In this document: piece by piece, positions 46,759 to 55,813 of the stretch
How positions within the stretch are numbered: the first letter of the stretch is position 1
How the letters are laid out: every line of letters begins with the position of its first letter
The notes under the pieces: model-generated
Seen by the model: only the letters and a program-made list of their open reading frames with translations
What the model was told of the DNA's origin: nothing
Databases searched by the model: none
Assembly: GCF_026626665.1 (NCBI RefSeq)
Contig: NZ_JAPNKE010000002.1
Span: forward strand, 476,501-540,500
From: Nannocystis pusilla
GTDB taxonomy: Bacteria; Myxococcota_A; Polyangia; Nannocystales; Nannocystaceae
Length of the DNA stretch: 64,000 bases
Direction: 5' to 3'
Made by a program: the position numbers and the translations under genes

Positions 46759-47688
46759 ATGATGACGAGCCCTGAATCTTCAAGAGCATGGATGGCGCTG
46801 CTTTCGCGGAAGTTCGCCGGCGGGCAGAGAATTCAGAGAGAACGTTTTGGATATACCAAGAATAGCGGGATTTCCCGCGTTTCCCGTCACATCACTGTAC
46901 TGGTGATGGCTGCAAGCTTTCCGCTGCTCGGGTGGTCTGCTCCGGTCCGCGCGGACGTTTATCACGGGGTTGATTCGTGCGAGCAAGGTTACGTCTGGCG
47001 CGAAGCAGTCCCTAACGACCATGTCTGTGTTTTCCCTGCGTTCTGGGTGCTCGCCGCCTTGGACAACCAACAGGCGGCGAGCCGTTGGGTAAATGGCCCA
47101 TACGGGCCTCATACGTGCATTCAGGGGTATGTCTGGCGAGAGGCGGTTGCTGGGGACGACGTCTGCGTCCTGCCCGTCACCCGAACGATGACAGCGATGC
47201 AGAACAATGATGCATGGATGCACTTTGCCCCAGCGAGCGAGTATCATTGCGGCTTCGTCCCCTTCCAGCCAGGGGACACATTCTGCGTCAGGCTCGGGCA
47301 CAACATCTTCGGCAACTACAACAGTATTCAGGTCCGATATCGACGTGCTGACAACGCATCAGGTGCGGCTTCGGTAGGTACAATTGGAATACAAACCGTG
47401 GAGAAGGCGGCAACTTCTCCGGCAGAATCTTGCAGCCCGGTGAGATCTGGGAGACTGACGCCGGGCTTAATAATGCCACTGTCGGCACCTGCGCAAACGC
47501 GCACGCCTTGGGTTCGGCGCCTCCACACGACCCAAACAATACTCTTGGCATCATCGTTGATGTATGTCGACATCGGTGACGAGCAGTATGCGCACCGCCT
47601 CTATTCGGTAGGCATTCTGCCGAGAAGTCTTCGCTGCGGACCATCTCTCAAGGGACCAGCTCATCCATTGCCCTCCGGGATGGCTTGA
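46759..47688 (+). CDS. Secreted protein with GYVWREA repeats (309 aa or shorter)
   Basis: A signal-peptide-like helix (ITVLVMAASFPLLGWSAPVR then A) follows a 40-residue lead, so the true start may be a later codon. Two repeats follow: CEQGYVWREAVPNDHVCVFP and CIQGYVWREAVAGDDVCVLP. This is the CxQGYVWREAxxxDxVCV motif I recall from many secreted proteins of actinobacteria and other soil bacteria, usually in tandem and function unknown. The C-terminal third (from about residue 205) becomes Ser/Thr/Pro-rich and may be out of frame. Composition is less GC-rich than the genome around it, which hints at transfer. Confidence 0.6.
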   Translation: MMTSPESSRAWMALLSRKFAGGQRIQRERFGYTKNSGISRVSRHITVLVMAASFPLLGWSAPVRADVYHGVDSCEQGYVWREAVPNDHVCVFPAFWVLAALDNQQAASRWVNGPYGPHTCIQGYVWREAVAGDDVCVLPVTRTMTAMQNNDAWMHFAPASEYHCGFVPFQPGDTFCVRLGHNIFGNYNSIQVRYRRADNASGAASVGTIGIQTVEKAATSPAESCSPVRSGRLTPGLIMPLSAPAQTRTPWVRRLHTTQTILLASSLMYVDIGDEQYAHRLYSVGILPRSLRCGPSLKGPAHPLPSGMA

Positions 47689-48127
47689 TGCCGGGGACCA
47701 CAGGCTCGTATAAAGCCCAAGCTCTCCGCGACCTGGTGAGCTGCCCCCCTGGTCAAATCGAGGAGGAGGAGGCAAGACTCGGAGAAACTCAGGGCGATGG
47801 CCAAGTTTGACTTCAGGGGCGATGGTGGCTGCTCACAGCTTCGTGCCTTAGCGAACCCCGGAGCGTTCCGGTCGCGCAGGCACCGACCTGCGGCGCCTCG
47901 ACCCGGCGATCGCGGGCGCATGCGGCGCGGTTCGCCGTCCCGACCGAGCGGATGACGCGGGGCCTCACTCTCCACCGAGCCGAGCATCATTCGCGGCTGG
48001 CCAAAGCTGTCGTCTCCCGCTGCATGCCCTTGAAGGGTCACGGCGCGGGCGAGCCGGGTGAGGCGAACAGATCCGAGCCGCGCTGGCTGCGTGACTTCGC
48101 GCGCCGGTCGCGCTATGCTTGACAGCC
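47689..48127. other. Intergenic stretch with a repeat shared with 44.3 kb
   Basis: No supported gene. About 30 bases at 47967-47997 repeat sequence found at 44358-44388 next to the decayed lipoprotein copy, so the duplicated unit extended upstream of the gene. The promoter of the 48128 gene should lie in 48060-48120. Confidence 0.45.
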
Positions 48128-49207
48128 ATGCGCCGTCTTGCCGCCGCCGCCGCTATAGTCGCCTGCAACGGCGGCAGCGGGCAGGAGTCGGGATTCGGCA
48201 CGAGTATCACGACCACGCCGCCGCCGGGGGCCGCGAGCGGGGCCGACACGTCGACCTCGTCGATCTCGACCTCGACCACCTCGAGCGGCTCGGGCGAGGA
48301 CTCGGCCGCGGCGAGCTCCACCAGCTCGGCGGGCGGGATCCCGGACGGCGGCACCCCGCCGGACGGCGGCGACAAGCCGCCGCTCGGCTGCATGGGCAAG
48401 GTCGATCTCGTCTTCACGATCAGCTCCGACTGGACGATGGAAGACGCGCAGGGGTGGCTCAAGGCGAGCTTCCCGGGCTTCATCGACACGCTCGAGAGCG
48501 ACTTCGCGGACTTCGACTACCACATCGTCTCGGCGAACACGTCCCCGCTGTGGGGCCATCCTGTCCTCTGCGCCGGCTGCAAGGACATGTGCCCCGAGGT
48601 GCCCGAGTACCCCTGCGGCGTCGCGCCGGAGCCCTGCGACATGGTCCGTGGGGCGGGCGTGACGTATCCGATCGGCGAGGGCGCGAGCAACAAGCGGTGC
48701 GACCTCGCCAGCGACCGCCGTTATATCACCGCGGGCCAGCCGGACCTCGAGGGCGCGTTCTCCTGCATCGCGTCGGTGGGGATCGACGGCGCCGACCAGG
48801 TCGCCAATGTCACGGTGAGGGCGCTCGCCGACGAGATCAACGCCCCGGGCGGCTGCAACGACGGCTTTCTCCGCGACGACGCGCTCCTCGTGGTCGTGGC
48901 GATCCAGGACACGTGGGACGAGTTCAGCGACGGCACGGCACAAGACTGGGCCGACGCTCTGGTCGAGGCCAAGGGCGGGGACGCGGACGCGGTCGTCCTT
49001 CTCGTCATCACGAACGACATCGATGATCCGGACGGGCTGTGCGGCTACGCGGGCATCCCACCGGGCTACCACAAGTTGCGCACGTGGACAGAATTGCTCC
49101 CGCACTCAGTGTTCGGATCGATCTGCAACGAGCAAGGATACGCCGCCTACTTCGCGGAGGCGGCGACGAAGATCAAGGCGCAGTGCGACGTGTTCGTGCC
49201 GCAGTAG
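48128..49207 (+). CDS. Secreted lipoprotein with Ser/Thr stalk and vWA-like domain (359 aa)
   Basis: The ATG at 48128 opens a short lipoprotein signal (MRRLAAAAAIVAC). A 55-residue Ser/Thr/Gly stalk (SISTSTTSSGSGEDSAAASS) then leads to a globular domain: GKVDLVFTISSDWTMEDAQG (the position of a degenerate MIDAS, DxSxS altered to TISSD), DYHIVSANTSPLWGHPVLC, and DDALLVVVAIQDTWDEFSDG, in which related proteins have a DED motif. Cys are abundant. This architecture is typical of Nannocystis/Plesiocystis surface proteins. Binding of an extracellular partner is likely, but the partner is unknown. Intact; a decayed copy lies at 44.3 kb. Confidence 0.75.
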   Translation: MRRLAAAAAIVACNGGSGQESGFGTSITTTPPPGAASGADTSTSSISTSTTSSGSGEDSAAASSTSSAGGIPDGGTPPDGGDKPPLGCMGKVDLVFTISSDWTMEDAQGWLKASFPGFIDTLESDFADFDYHIVSANTSPLWGHPVLCAGCKDMCPEVPEYPCGVAPEPCDMVRGAGVTYPIGEGASNKRCDLASDRRYITAGQPDLEGAFSCIASVGIDGADQVANVTVRALADEINAPGGCNDGFLRDDALLVVVAIQDTWDEFSDGTAQDWADALVEAKGGDADAVVLLVITNDIDDPDGLCGYAGIPPGYHKLRTWTELLPHSVFGSICNEQGYAAYFAEAATKIKAQCDVFVPQ

Positions 49208-49215
49208 AGGGGCGG

Positions 49216-50912
49216 CTACGGGTAGAGCTGCAGGGCGAAGGCTCGCGGCTGTAGCTCGGCGAACTCGCTGCCCACAACCGACACGTGGCCCCATGGACCG
49301 ACTTTCAGAGCGGCGGCCGTGTCAGGTCCCTTGCCGGGTCCGCTGCGGATTACTTCCCACGCGTAATCCCCGAGCGGGCCGGGGATGGCGAAGATCCAGG
49401 CGTCCGCGTCGGTGGCTGGCGCCTTGCGAGACCCCGCGATGACGAGTTTGCCCTCGCGGTCCTCATCGATCGCATAGGCGATCGCGTCGCTCCCAGGCGT
49501 CGACTCGATCCGCACTGGGCCCGGCTCGTTCGTGGCCGAGAACCAGCGCGTCATCACCTGGCGGATCGTAAACAAGTCACGACCCCAACCGACGATCACG
49601 AAGCCGCCGTCGCGAAGCGCCGCCACCCCCATCGCTCCGTCCTCCTCCAACTGCCCCCCGCCCGAGGTCCACTCACCGAGCAGCTCTCCGTCGAGCGAGT
49701 ACCGCACCACGACCGCGCGCCGGTATAATTTGTCGAACTTGCCCTTGATCGTGCGCTCGCCGACCACGACGATCTGATCGCCGACAACCGCCACGCCGCG
49801 CCCGAGCTCGTCGAGCGCGTTGTTCTCATCGTCCTTCTGCGGCGCTGCGAAGGTTCGCTCGAGCAAAACCTCGCCGTCCTCCGCCGAGACCCACCAGACC
49901 TTGAGGTCATGGGTACCAGGCGCCACCTCGCAGGCCCCGACGACGACCACGCGGTCGCCGGCGAGGGCAACCCCGAAGGCCTTGGTGGACTTGACCTCGT
50001 CGCCCGCCGTCCACACCAGCGGCAGCGCGTCGGTCGGCCGAACCTTGGATACCGCCCACGTCGGCCCGGAGCGCGTCGACGCCACATAGACGGAGCCGTC
50101 GTCGCCGGCGGCGATCGCCGGCCCGCTGCCCGCGTCGGCGATGGCGACTTTGCCCAGCGAGACGGGCCCGGCCTCGACCTTGCCCGTCGCGCCGTCGAGC
50201 TGCACCACGACGGCCATGAGACCCTGCTGCGTCTCGAGGAAGCCGGAGGCCGCGATCGAGTTGTTGTCGAGCAGCGCGACGCCCGTGTAGCCACTGAACG
50301 GCCCCGGGGGCGTCACATGCGGGGGCCAGACGTCGGTCCCCCCGGGCGCAACATCGATCGACAGGTCCTTCTCGTCCTGGCCGCTCACGCCATCGGCGGC
50401 GTGGGCGACAGCGCGGATCGTGTGGAGCCCGTCGCCGGGCACGTCATCGGACGTCACCTCGAGCACGGTGAGGGGGACTTCGGCGTCGCGCCGAGGACGA
50501 GCGGCTCGTCGTCGTCGAAGAGGTCGATCGACGCGACCGGCCTCGACGTCCACACGTCGATCTGCACCTCACCGACCGCGCCGACCGAGGGCGGCGTCAA
50601 GATCAGCTCGACGTCGAGTGGCAGAGCCTTGCCGTCGTCACTCGTCGTCCCGGACTCGCCGTCGCTCTCGCTGCCGACGAGCGTCGTCTCGGAGCTGCCC
50701 GTCGTTGTCGAGCTGGACGGCATGCCCGGGGGCGGCGCGTCAGAACTCGCGGAGCTGCTGCTCGTCGTGCCCGTGTCGGACAGCTCCGCGGCCGCGGTGA
50801 AGGCCGCGTAGGAGGGCGCGTCGGCGGTGCATGCGAGCGCCGGGACGCCGGCGAGGACGAGGGCGAGGACAGTGGGTCGGCGGAGTCGGCGCTTCACGAG
50901 GCGAATCTCCAC
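49216..50912 (-). CDS. Secreted lipoprotein with beta-propeller-like domain, one frame break (about 565 aa)
   Basis: From ATG 50912 the signal (VLALVLAGVPALAC) gives a lipid-anchored Cys. A Ser/Thr/Asp stalk and a small Ig-like domain (VGEVQIDVWTSRPVASIDLF) follow. The frame shifts near 50480, and the chain continues as AEVPLTVLEVTSDDVPGDGL with repeated units such as YTGVALLDNNSIAASGFLET, GVALAGDRVVVVGACEVAPG, GVAVVGDQIVVVGERTIKG and VAALRDGGFVIVGWGRDLFT. Spacing of about 50-60 residues suggests a beta-propeller. It is the last gene of the sigma/kinase operon and overlaps the gene upstream by one base. Confidence 0.7.
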
Positions 50913-51764
50913 TAGAAGAAATACACGAGCCCCCCGGCCTTGGGGCGAAGTCGCGCCAGCGAAGGCGCACGCGCCGGGGCCAGGAGGACGACCAATCCTG
51001 TAAGCAGGCTTACGGTCCCGACACTCCCGAGCACCCAGGCCGTCGTCCCGAGTCGCTTGTAGCTGGCGTTCGCGGCCTCGACTGCTTCTTCTTCAGCCGC
51101 GGTCGGGCTGCGCTGTTCGGTGAGCACGTTCGCCGTAAGGCTAGCGATCTCCGAGTCCGTCTGCCCACGTCGAGCTAGGGCGCCGACCATCCCCGCCAGC
51201 AGCCCCGTGCCGATAGCGGAGAGGACCGAGCCGCTGGCGATCCGCGCGATCGACCGTCGTGGCTTGACCTCCGCGGCGGGTGCGACGGCTGGCCCTTCGG
51301 GCACCGCGGCCGTGGTGTCGGGCGTCTCCGAGGCGGGAGTTTGCTCGGACGGCGATGGCTCAGGGGGCGGTTCGGTCGGCGGTGGCTCGCTGGTCTCGTT
51401 CGGTGTCGGCTCGCACGACGTGGGGGCGAGCTGGGCGTCGTCCGCCTCGAGCCCGAGCCAGTAGGCGCGGTCGTCGACGCTGAGGTCGTCGCGGCGGAGG
51501 ACCTCACGGGCGAGGTCGAGGGCTCGGCAGAGGTGGCGCGTCTCGGTCGGCTCGGCCCGATGGAGCGCGCGAAGGCTGTCGTGCGCGCCGATCAGGACAT
51601 GGGGAGGATGGGCGCCGGGAACCTTGGCGAGCTCGAGGTACAGGTCCAGCGCCGTCTCCCACTCGCCATCGTTGAACGCCTTTTGGGCGGCCGCTTTGGA
51701 CGGCTGCCGAGGCACCGACGAGGGCGGCGCGAGCATGCTGAGGGCGAGCTAGGTGGAGGATCAT
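50912..51764 (-). CDS. Envelope protein with signal, repeat-like domain and two membrane helices (about 283 aa)
   Basis: GAGGAG precedes ATG 51764, which lies two bases after the kinase stop. A one-base frame correction near 51745 joins MILHL to LALSMLAPPSSVPRQPSK, a plausible signal peptide. The N-terminal domain has TPR-like helices (AAQKAFNDGEWETALDLYLE). An acidic Pro/Thr/Glu linker is followed by two hydrophobic segments (SVLSAIGTGLLAGMVGAL and WVLGSVGTVSLLTGLVVLLA). In related myxobacterial operons, repeat-containing envelope proteins follow sigma-kinase pairs and are thought to help sense or transmit envelope signals. The role here is inferred from position. Confidence 0.6.
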
Positions 51765-51766
51765 GA

Positions 51767-53157
51767 TCAGCTCTCCTCGAAAAACGTGTGCTGTCGCTGG
51801 CCTTGTGCGACCTTCAGCTTGACGCGGTCGATCGCCTTGAGGATGCAGCGCGCCTCGGGGGATTCGGACGCCGCTCCCAGACGCTCGGCGCCCGGTCGGC
51901 GGTGATGGTCACGTCGAGCGGTCGGGGCTTCGTATTCGACTTTCCCAGGCACCGGCGGGCGTGCGCCTCCGCCTGCCGCACGCGCTCGTCCCACGACCCG
52001 ACCGGGCGCTTCGCTTGCTTCGGCGCAGGTTCGGACGTCGGCACCGGCGATGGTTGGGGCGGCGATGGTTGGGGCGGCGACGGGGGCGATGGCGCCGCGA
52101 ACAGGGCGTCGGCGGGCTTCGGCGAGATCGAAGGCGCCGCGGCGTCAGCCAGTCGTGGCGATGCGGCGGCCGCGACCTGCGGCTCGTCGCGGTCGACTTG
52201 CGACTCCCGATCGAACGCCAAGCGCCCAAACCCAGCCCCGACGAGGCACCCCATGGCGAGGCACAGCGCCTGCGCTCGCCACGAGCGCGTGGGTGGAGCG
52301 GGCGCACGCGTCTGCTCCGCGAGGGGTTCGGCGATCCTTCCGCGCACCACCTCGAGAGCCTTGACCAGCTCCGCCATGCTCCGATGGCGCTCGAGGGGCT
52401 CGGCGACTCCGCGTTGCAGCTCGGCCACGAGGGGCGCCAGCGAGGGCGCAAACTCGGCCGGCTCGATCGTGCCGAAGCGCTGGGTGTCGGCGTCGAAGAG
52501 GGGCCGCCCCGTGATGAGCTCGTAGAGGACGACGCATACCGAGAACACGTCATTCTGCGGCGAGGTCCCCACGGTGGCGAGCTGCGGGTCGACGTAGTGC
52601 TTGTTGCCGAGGGCGCGCAGGTCCATCGTGTGCCAGCGCTCGGCCTCGGTGGTCACAGCGCGGAGATGCGGCTGGCGGTAGTAGTCGTCGGTCAGGCAGC
52701 AGATCCCGAAGTCGAGGAGGCGAACCCGGTCGCCCGGCTCGATGATCACGTTGCTGGGCTTCACGTCCCGATGGACGACACCGGCTGCATGCACCGCCAT
52801 CAGCACGCGTCCGAGCTCGATCGCCAGCGTCAGCGCGCGGTGCGGGTCGATCCGACCGCGATGCATGTGGCTCTCGAGCGTCTCCCCCGTGACCACCTCC
52901 ATCGTGAAGTACGGCTCGCCGCTCTCCGACTCGCCGATGTCGAAGATGGCGGGCACGCCCTTGTGCCGGATGCCGGCCAGCGCGCGGTACTCCCGTTTGA
53001 AGCGCTCGACCATGAGGGGCAGGACGCGGTGCATCCGCTTCAGCGCGACGTCGCGATGGCCCCGCACGTCGTGCGCCAGATGAACCACGGCCATCGCTCC
53101 CATGCCGAGCTGGCGCTCGAGCTTGAAGCGGCCGAACACGAGGTCGTCGCGCGACAT
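51767..53157 (-). CDS. Transmembrane Ser/Thr protein kinase with C-terminal extracytoplasmic domain
   Basis: The N-terminal Hanks-type kinase is complete: FKLERQLGMGAMAVVHLAHD (P-loop), VALKRMHRV (the VALK Lys), GVVHRDVKPSNVIIEPGD (catalytic HRDxKxxN), LLDFGICC (DFG) and a VGTSPQNDVFSVCVVLYELI segment in place of the usual APE. A membrane helix follows near residue 300 (LCLAMGCLVGAGFGRLAF), then a Pro/Ser linker. The end shifts frame near 51865 and continues ARCILKAIDRVKLKVAQGQR, resembling the TonB_C/AgmX-type C-terminus. Such kinases phosphorylate cytoplasmic regulators in response to an outside signal. It lies 11 bases after the sigma-factor gene. Confidence 0.85.
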
Positions 53158-53168
53158 GGCGTCTCCGG

Positions 53169-53885
53169 TCAGCGAGGCGGGGGAGGAGGCGGCAGCTTCC
53201 GGTACAACAGTTCGGCGTCGTCGCAGACTCTGCGACTCACGAGGGGCTCGTCACCGTTGAGGTCGACGCGGTCCGGCCAGGTGATGAACCCGCGGTCGAG
53301 TGCGGGGCCGAGGCGGGTCTCGCAGTGACACGGGTTCATGGGGTTCATGTGCTCGCACCGCGGCCCGAGGTAGTACGTGAGGTCCCGGCGAGCGCGGTGA
53401 ATCGCCGTCCGCGTGCCGCCGGGAGTGCTGTCCAGGATCTTAGCGACGTCCGCCTCGGGGAGGCGGAAGATCTCGATCAGGATGAAGGTCGCACGACGAG
53501 CGACCGGGAGGTTGAGCAGCGTTGCGGTGAGACACGCTCGCTGCAGCTCGCGCTGCAGGACGTGCAGGCGGCGTTTGTCACCGCCGATCAGGGGATGGCT
53601 CTCCACGTCGATGCCGGTGGGGTCATTGCGCAGCAACGAGTCGAGGTTCGTCTTCAGCGTGAACCGCGGCAGGACCTTGGCGACGACGGCGAGCTGGGCG
53701 TGCAGGTCCATGTCCGGCCCTATCGCGGCGTCTTTGATCATTTCCCGACCACCAGCAGCCGTGCCGGCCATCCAGGCCGCGAAGGACACGACGAGGGGAT
53801 GCACGTGCTCGGGGACTACGAACTCAGCCGGTGCGACTTCGGCTTCAGCTTGAGGCTCGGACGTCATCGCGCTCGAAGTTGCCAT
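53169..53885 (-). CDS. ECF-type sigma factor-like regulator (238 aa)
   Basis: The best start is ATG 53885 (MATSSAMTSEPQAEAEVAPA); upstream in-frame codons are Arg-rich. The sigma-4 region is clear: LPVARRATFILIEIFRLPEA, DVAKILDSTPGGTRTAIHR, ARRDLTYYLGPRCEHMNPMN. The following PCHCETRLGPALDRGF is a Cys/His tail characteristic of a myxobacterial ECF subgroup. The sigma-2 region is degenerate (KTNLDSLLRNDPTGIDVESH). It is first in the operon and presumably directs RNA polymerase in response to the downstream kinase. Whether it is a full sigma factor or a sigma-like adaptor cannot be settled by sequence alone. Confidence 0.75.
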   Translation of the reverse strand: MATSSAMTSEPQAEAEVAPAEFVVPEHVHPLVVSFAAWMAGTAAGGREMIKDAAIGPDMDLHAQLAVVAKVLPRFTLKTNLDSLLRNDPTGIDVESHPLIGGDKRRLHVLQRELQRACLTATLLNLPVARRATFILIEIFRLPEADVAKILDSTPGGTRTAIHRARRDLTYYLGPRCEHMNPMNPCHCETRLGPALDRGFITWPDRVDLNGDEPLVSRRVCDDAELLYRKLPPPPPPR

Positions 53886-54005
53886 AATCCGGCGCACACG
53901 CGAACCGTCATCACGACTCGACGGCCGGCGCGTCCTTCGCCGTCTTCGCGGTCTGCTCTCTGGGGCGTGGCGAACTCGCTGCCCCGCGGACCGAGGTTGG
54001 ACCTT

Positions 54006-54044
54006 CCTTGCTGCAAGGCACCTCTGCACCTCCTGTAAGGAGGT
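54006..54044. promoter_or_regulatory. Two adjacent inverted repeats upstream of the sigma-factor gene
   Basis: CCTTG-CTG-CAAGG (54006-54018) and ACCTCC-TGTAA-GGAGGT (54028-54044) are perfect inverted repeats in the divergent region between the sigma factor (start 53885) and the plus-strand gene at 54203. They are candidate operator half-sites or transcript hairpins. GGAGGT within the second would be sequestered if transcribed. Confidence 0.35.
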
Positions 54045-54202
54045 CGACAGCCGAGGTGAGGGCTCGCGGCTGCTCGCCGCAGATGCGGGATCTGCGCGGG
54101 TTATGCAGTAGCACCTACACCTCCTAAAGCAGCGGATATGCGAAAACGCTCTTGATCCGGAATGAATCCATGATATATCCGCTATGAATCAAGGGTGAAT
54201 CG

Positions 54203-54430
54203 ATGAGCCAAGGCCCAACGATCCGTTTCACCGGCGGTCACGACTTCAGTTTTCCCGGCGGTTACGACCCCACACGACTGTTCCGCGGCCTCGACCTTCA
54301 CGGACGCCTCGAGGCGGCTCTCGAGCGAGGCGAGGTGAGGCTGCAGCAGCCGCTCTCCGCGAAGGAGGTCGAGAAGATGGAGGAGCTCTCCTCGCGCTTC
54401 GCGGCGATTCACCATCTCATCGTCGCGTGA
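54203..54430 (+). CDS. Small protein of unknown function (75 aa)
   Basis: It starts MSQGPTIRFTGGHDFSFPGG, then a helical C-terminal half (LHGRLEAALERGEVRLQQPL, EKMEELSSRFAAIHHLIVA). Three heptanucleotides of the form ATGAATC/GTGAATC precede the start. It is intact. It leads a group of three small co-oriented genes that end where the MerR-like gene reads back. I do not recognise the family. Confidence 0.5.
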   Translation: MSQGPTIRFTGGHDFSFPGGYDPTRLFRGLDLHGRLEAALERGEVRLQQPLSAKEVEKMEELSSRFAAIHHLIVA

Positions 54431-54438
54431 GCCTGGTG

Positions 54439-54710
54439 ATGGAGACGGCTGTCCTCGGTGCCGCACTGGTTGCGGCCGGTATTCTTCGCGAGGATGTGCG
54501 TTTCGTGGGGCCGGTCTGCTTGTCATTATCGGGGGCGCCTCGAACTGGGCCGTGGCGCTGATCAGGGAGATCGACGACCTCGCGACCGCGAAGCAACGCC
54601 TCGAGACGGAGTTGAAGGTGCAGGGCGCCAAGCTGGCCAGCGCGCTGGCTGAACGCGACTCGGCGCTGAGGGCTCTGGGTGAGGCCGGGCAGGCGACGGA
54701 GTCACCATGA
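54439..54710 (+). CDS. Membrane-anchored coiled-coil protein, one frame break (about 90 aa)
   Basis: From ATG 54439 (METAVLGAALVAAGILREDV) the frame breaks near 54510, where the other frame gives a clean membrane helix (AGLLVIIGGASNWAVALI). A coiled coil follows (DLATAKQRLETELKVQGAKL then ASALAERDSALRALGEA). The stop TGA at 54708 overlaps the next ATG at 54707. Topology is short N-terminus, helix, cytoplasmic or periplasmic coil. Function unknown. Confidence 0.5.
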
Positions 54711-55148
54711 ATCAGCGCATCGACATCCCGGAGTCCAGCGGCGGCGCCGCTTGTCCAGACCAGCGGGCGCGGGAGTTCGCCGAGCGCTGCGACGGCGAAG
54801 CACTGGACCGGATGGTCGCGTTCGCCCCCGACACCCCGCTCGGTCGCGTTTACCGGGAGGCGTGCCTGCTCGAGCGAGACGCACGGCGCATCGCCGAGGT
54901 GTGTTCTGACGCGGAGCTGGACCGCATCCTCAGCCTGCCGGACAAGCCGGGGGGGCCGAAGCGCTTACAAGAACGCATGCCTCGCTGAGTCGCAAGCACG
55001 GCGGTTCGCCCGGCTCTGCGGCGATGCAGAGCTGCAGCGCGTGATCGCCGAGGCGGCGACCGATCGACAGGGATTGGCCAACCTGAAGGCGTGCGTCGAA
55101 GAGGTGCAGCGCCGATGCATCGTCGAGGCCGGCATGCTCAAGGCGTAG
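54707..55148 (+). CDS. Tandem helical-repeat protein, one frame break (about 147 aa)
   Basis: ATG 54707 overlaps the preceding stop. It contains repeated motifs: REFAERCDGEALDRMVAFAP then GRVYREACLLERDARRIAEV with CSDAELDRILSLPD. After a break near 54957 come AYKNACLAESQARRFARLCG and DAELQRVIAEAA. The pattern ACL-E--ARR-A--C-DAEL repeats about every 45 residues, so the gene encodes tandem helical repeats. It converges with the MerR-like gene and overlaps it by 11 bases. No known family. Confidence 0.55.
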
Positions 55149-55482
55149 CGCGTTTGCTCGCCTTGCGTTTCTTCGCTTTTTTGCGCTTCTTGGCGGGGCG
55201 CTTCCGGAACTTGGCCTGGAGTCGCTCCATGTTGTAGCCCTGGCTCTTCAGCGCCAGGATTTCGTCCACCCGCGCCATCGCGTCGGCGTGCCAAAGGAGT
55301 TGGACGCCTTTGCCTTTGCCGCCGCCGGTGAGGCTGGTCTCGATGCCGTCGAACAACCCGAGGGCACGCCACTTGAGAATGGTGTCCTTGGCGAAGCCGG
55401 CGTGCAGTGCGAGCGCCTCGGTTGTGTGCTGGAACACCAACCGGAGCGTCGATGATTGTCGGGGCCGGTCGCAAGGGAACAT
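55138..55482 (-). CDS. MerR-like DNA-binding regulator (114 aa)
   Basis: The core is a helix-turn-helix with MerR-type spacing: LVFQHTTEALALHAGFAKDT then ILKWRALGLFDGIETS, and a basic Lys-rich tail (KFRKRPAKKRKKAKKRKASK) that would bind DNA nonspecifically. ATG 55482 is in frame, but ATG 55486 with a frame correction near 55445 would give MNVPLRPAPTIIDAP, joined to the same core. The regulator lies between the small-gene trio and the MoxR operon and could control either. MerR relatives usually bind as dimers to spaced palindromic promoters. Confidence 0.6.
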   Translation of the reverse strand: MFPCDRPRQSSTLRLVFQHTTEALALHAGFAKDTILKWRALGLFDGIETSLTGGGKGKGVQLLWHADAMARVDEILALKSQGYNMERLQAKFRKRPAKKRKKAKKRKASKRATP

Positions 55483-55486
55483 TCAT

Positions 55487-55813
55487 TCAGGGCGCCCCGA
55501 GCGCGGCGCTAAGTCGGATGCTCCGTGCAGCCGTTCTCGTCTCCATCGCCGCCTCGGCTAGGCCGGGTCGGCCAACCGGCACCGTTTGTGCCGGCGGCCG
55601 CCTCGGGAACAGCGGCGGTACCAACAACAAGCCGAGCACCGCCACCACCGCGGGCTGGGTGACCATCGAGCTCGCAAAGTTGACGGTTGCGCCCCGCCCG
55701 AACTGATCGTGGCGCCCTGTCCTTGGCGCCCTCGGTCGTCGACGCCCAAGTCCACATCGCGCTGCCGAAAAGTGCGACATGTGCGCGACGGAGATGACGC
55801 CCGTTGTCGCCAA
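55487..55813 (-). CDS. Possible small membrane protein upstream of the MerR-like gene
   Basis: Weak candidate. The C-terminal part contains one hydrophobic helix (PAVVAVLGLLLVPPLF), and its TGA abuts ATG 55486 of the regulator (TGAATG), the geometry of a coupled pair. The N-terminal half is Arg-rich and may be out of frame. On the other strand, 55.5-56.1 kb also shows no recognisable domain. Treat 55490-56145 as unassigned apart from this candidate. Confidence 0.25.
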   Translation of the reverse strand: MATTGVISVAHMSHFSAARCGLGRRRPRAPRTGRHDQFGRGATVNFASSMVTQPAVVAVLGLLLVPPLFPRRPPAQTVPVGRPGLAEAAMETRTAARSIRLSAALGAP

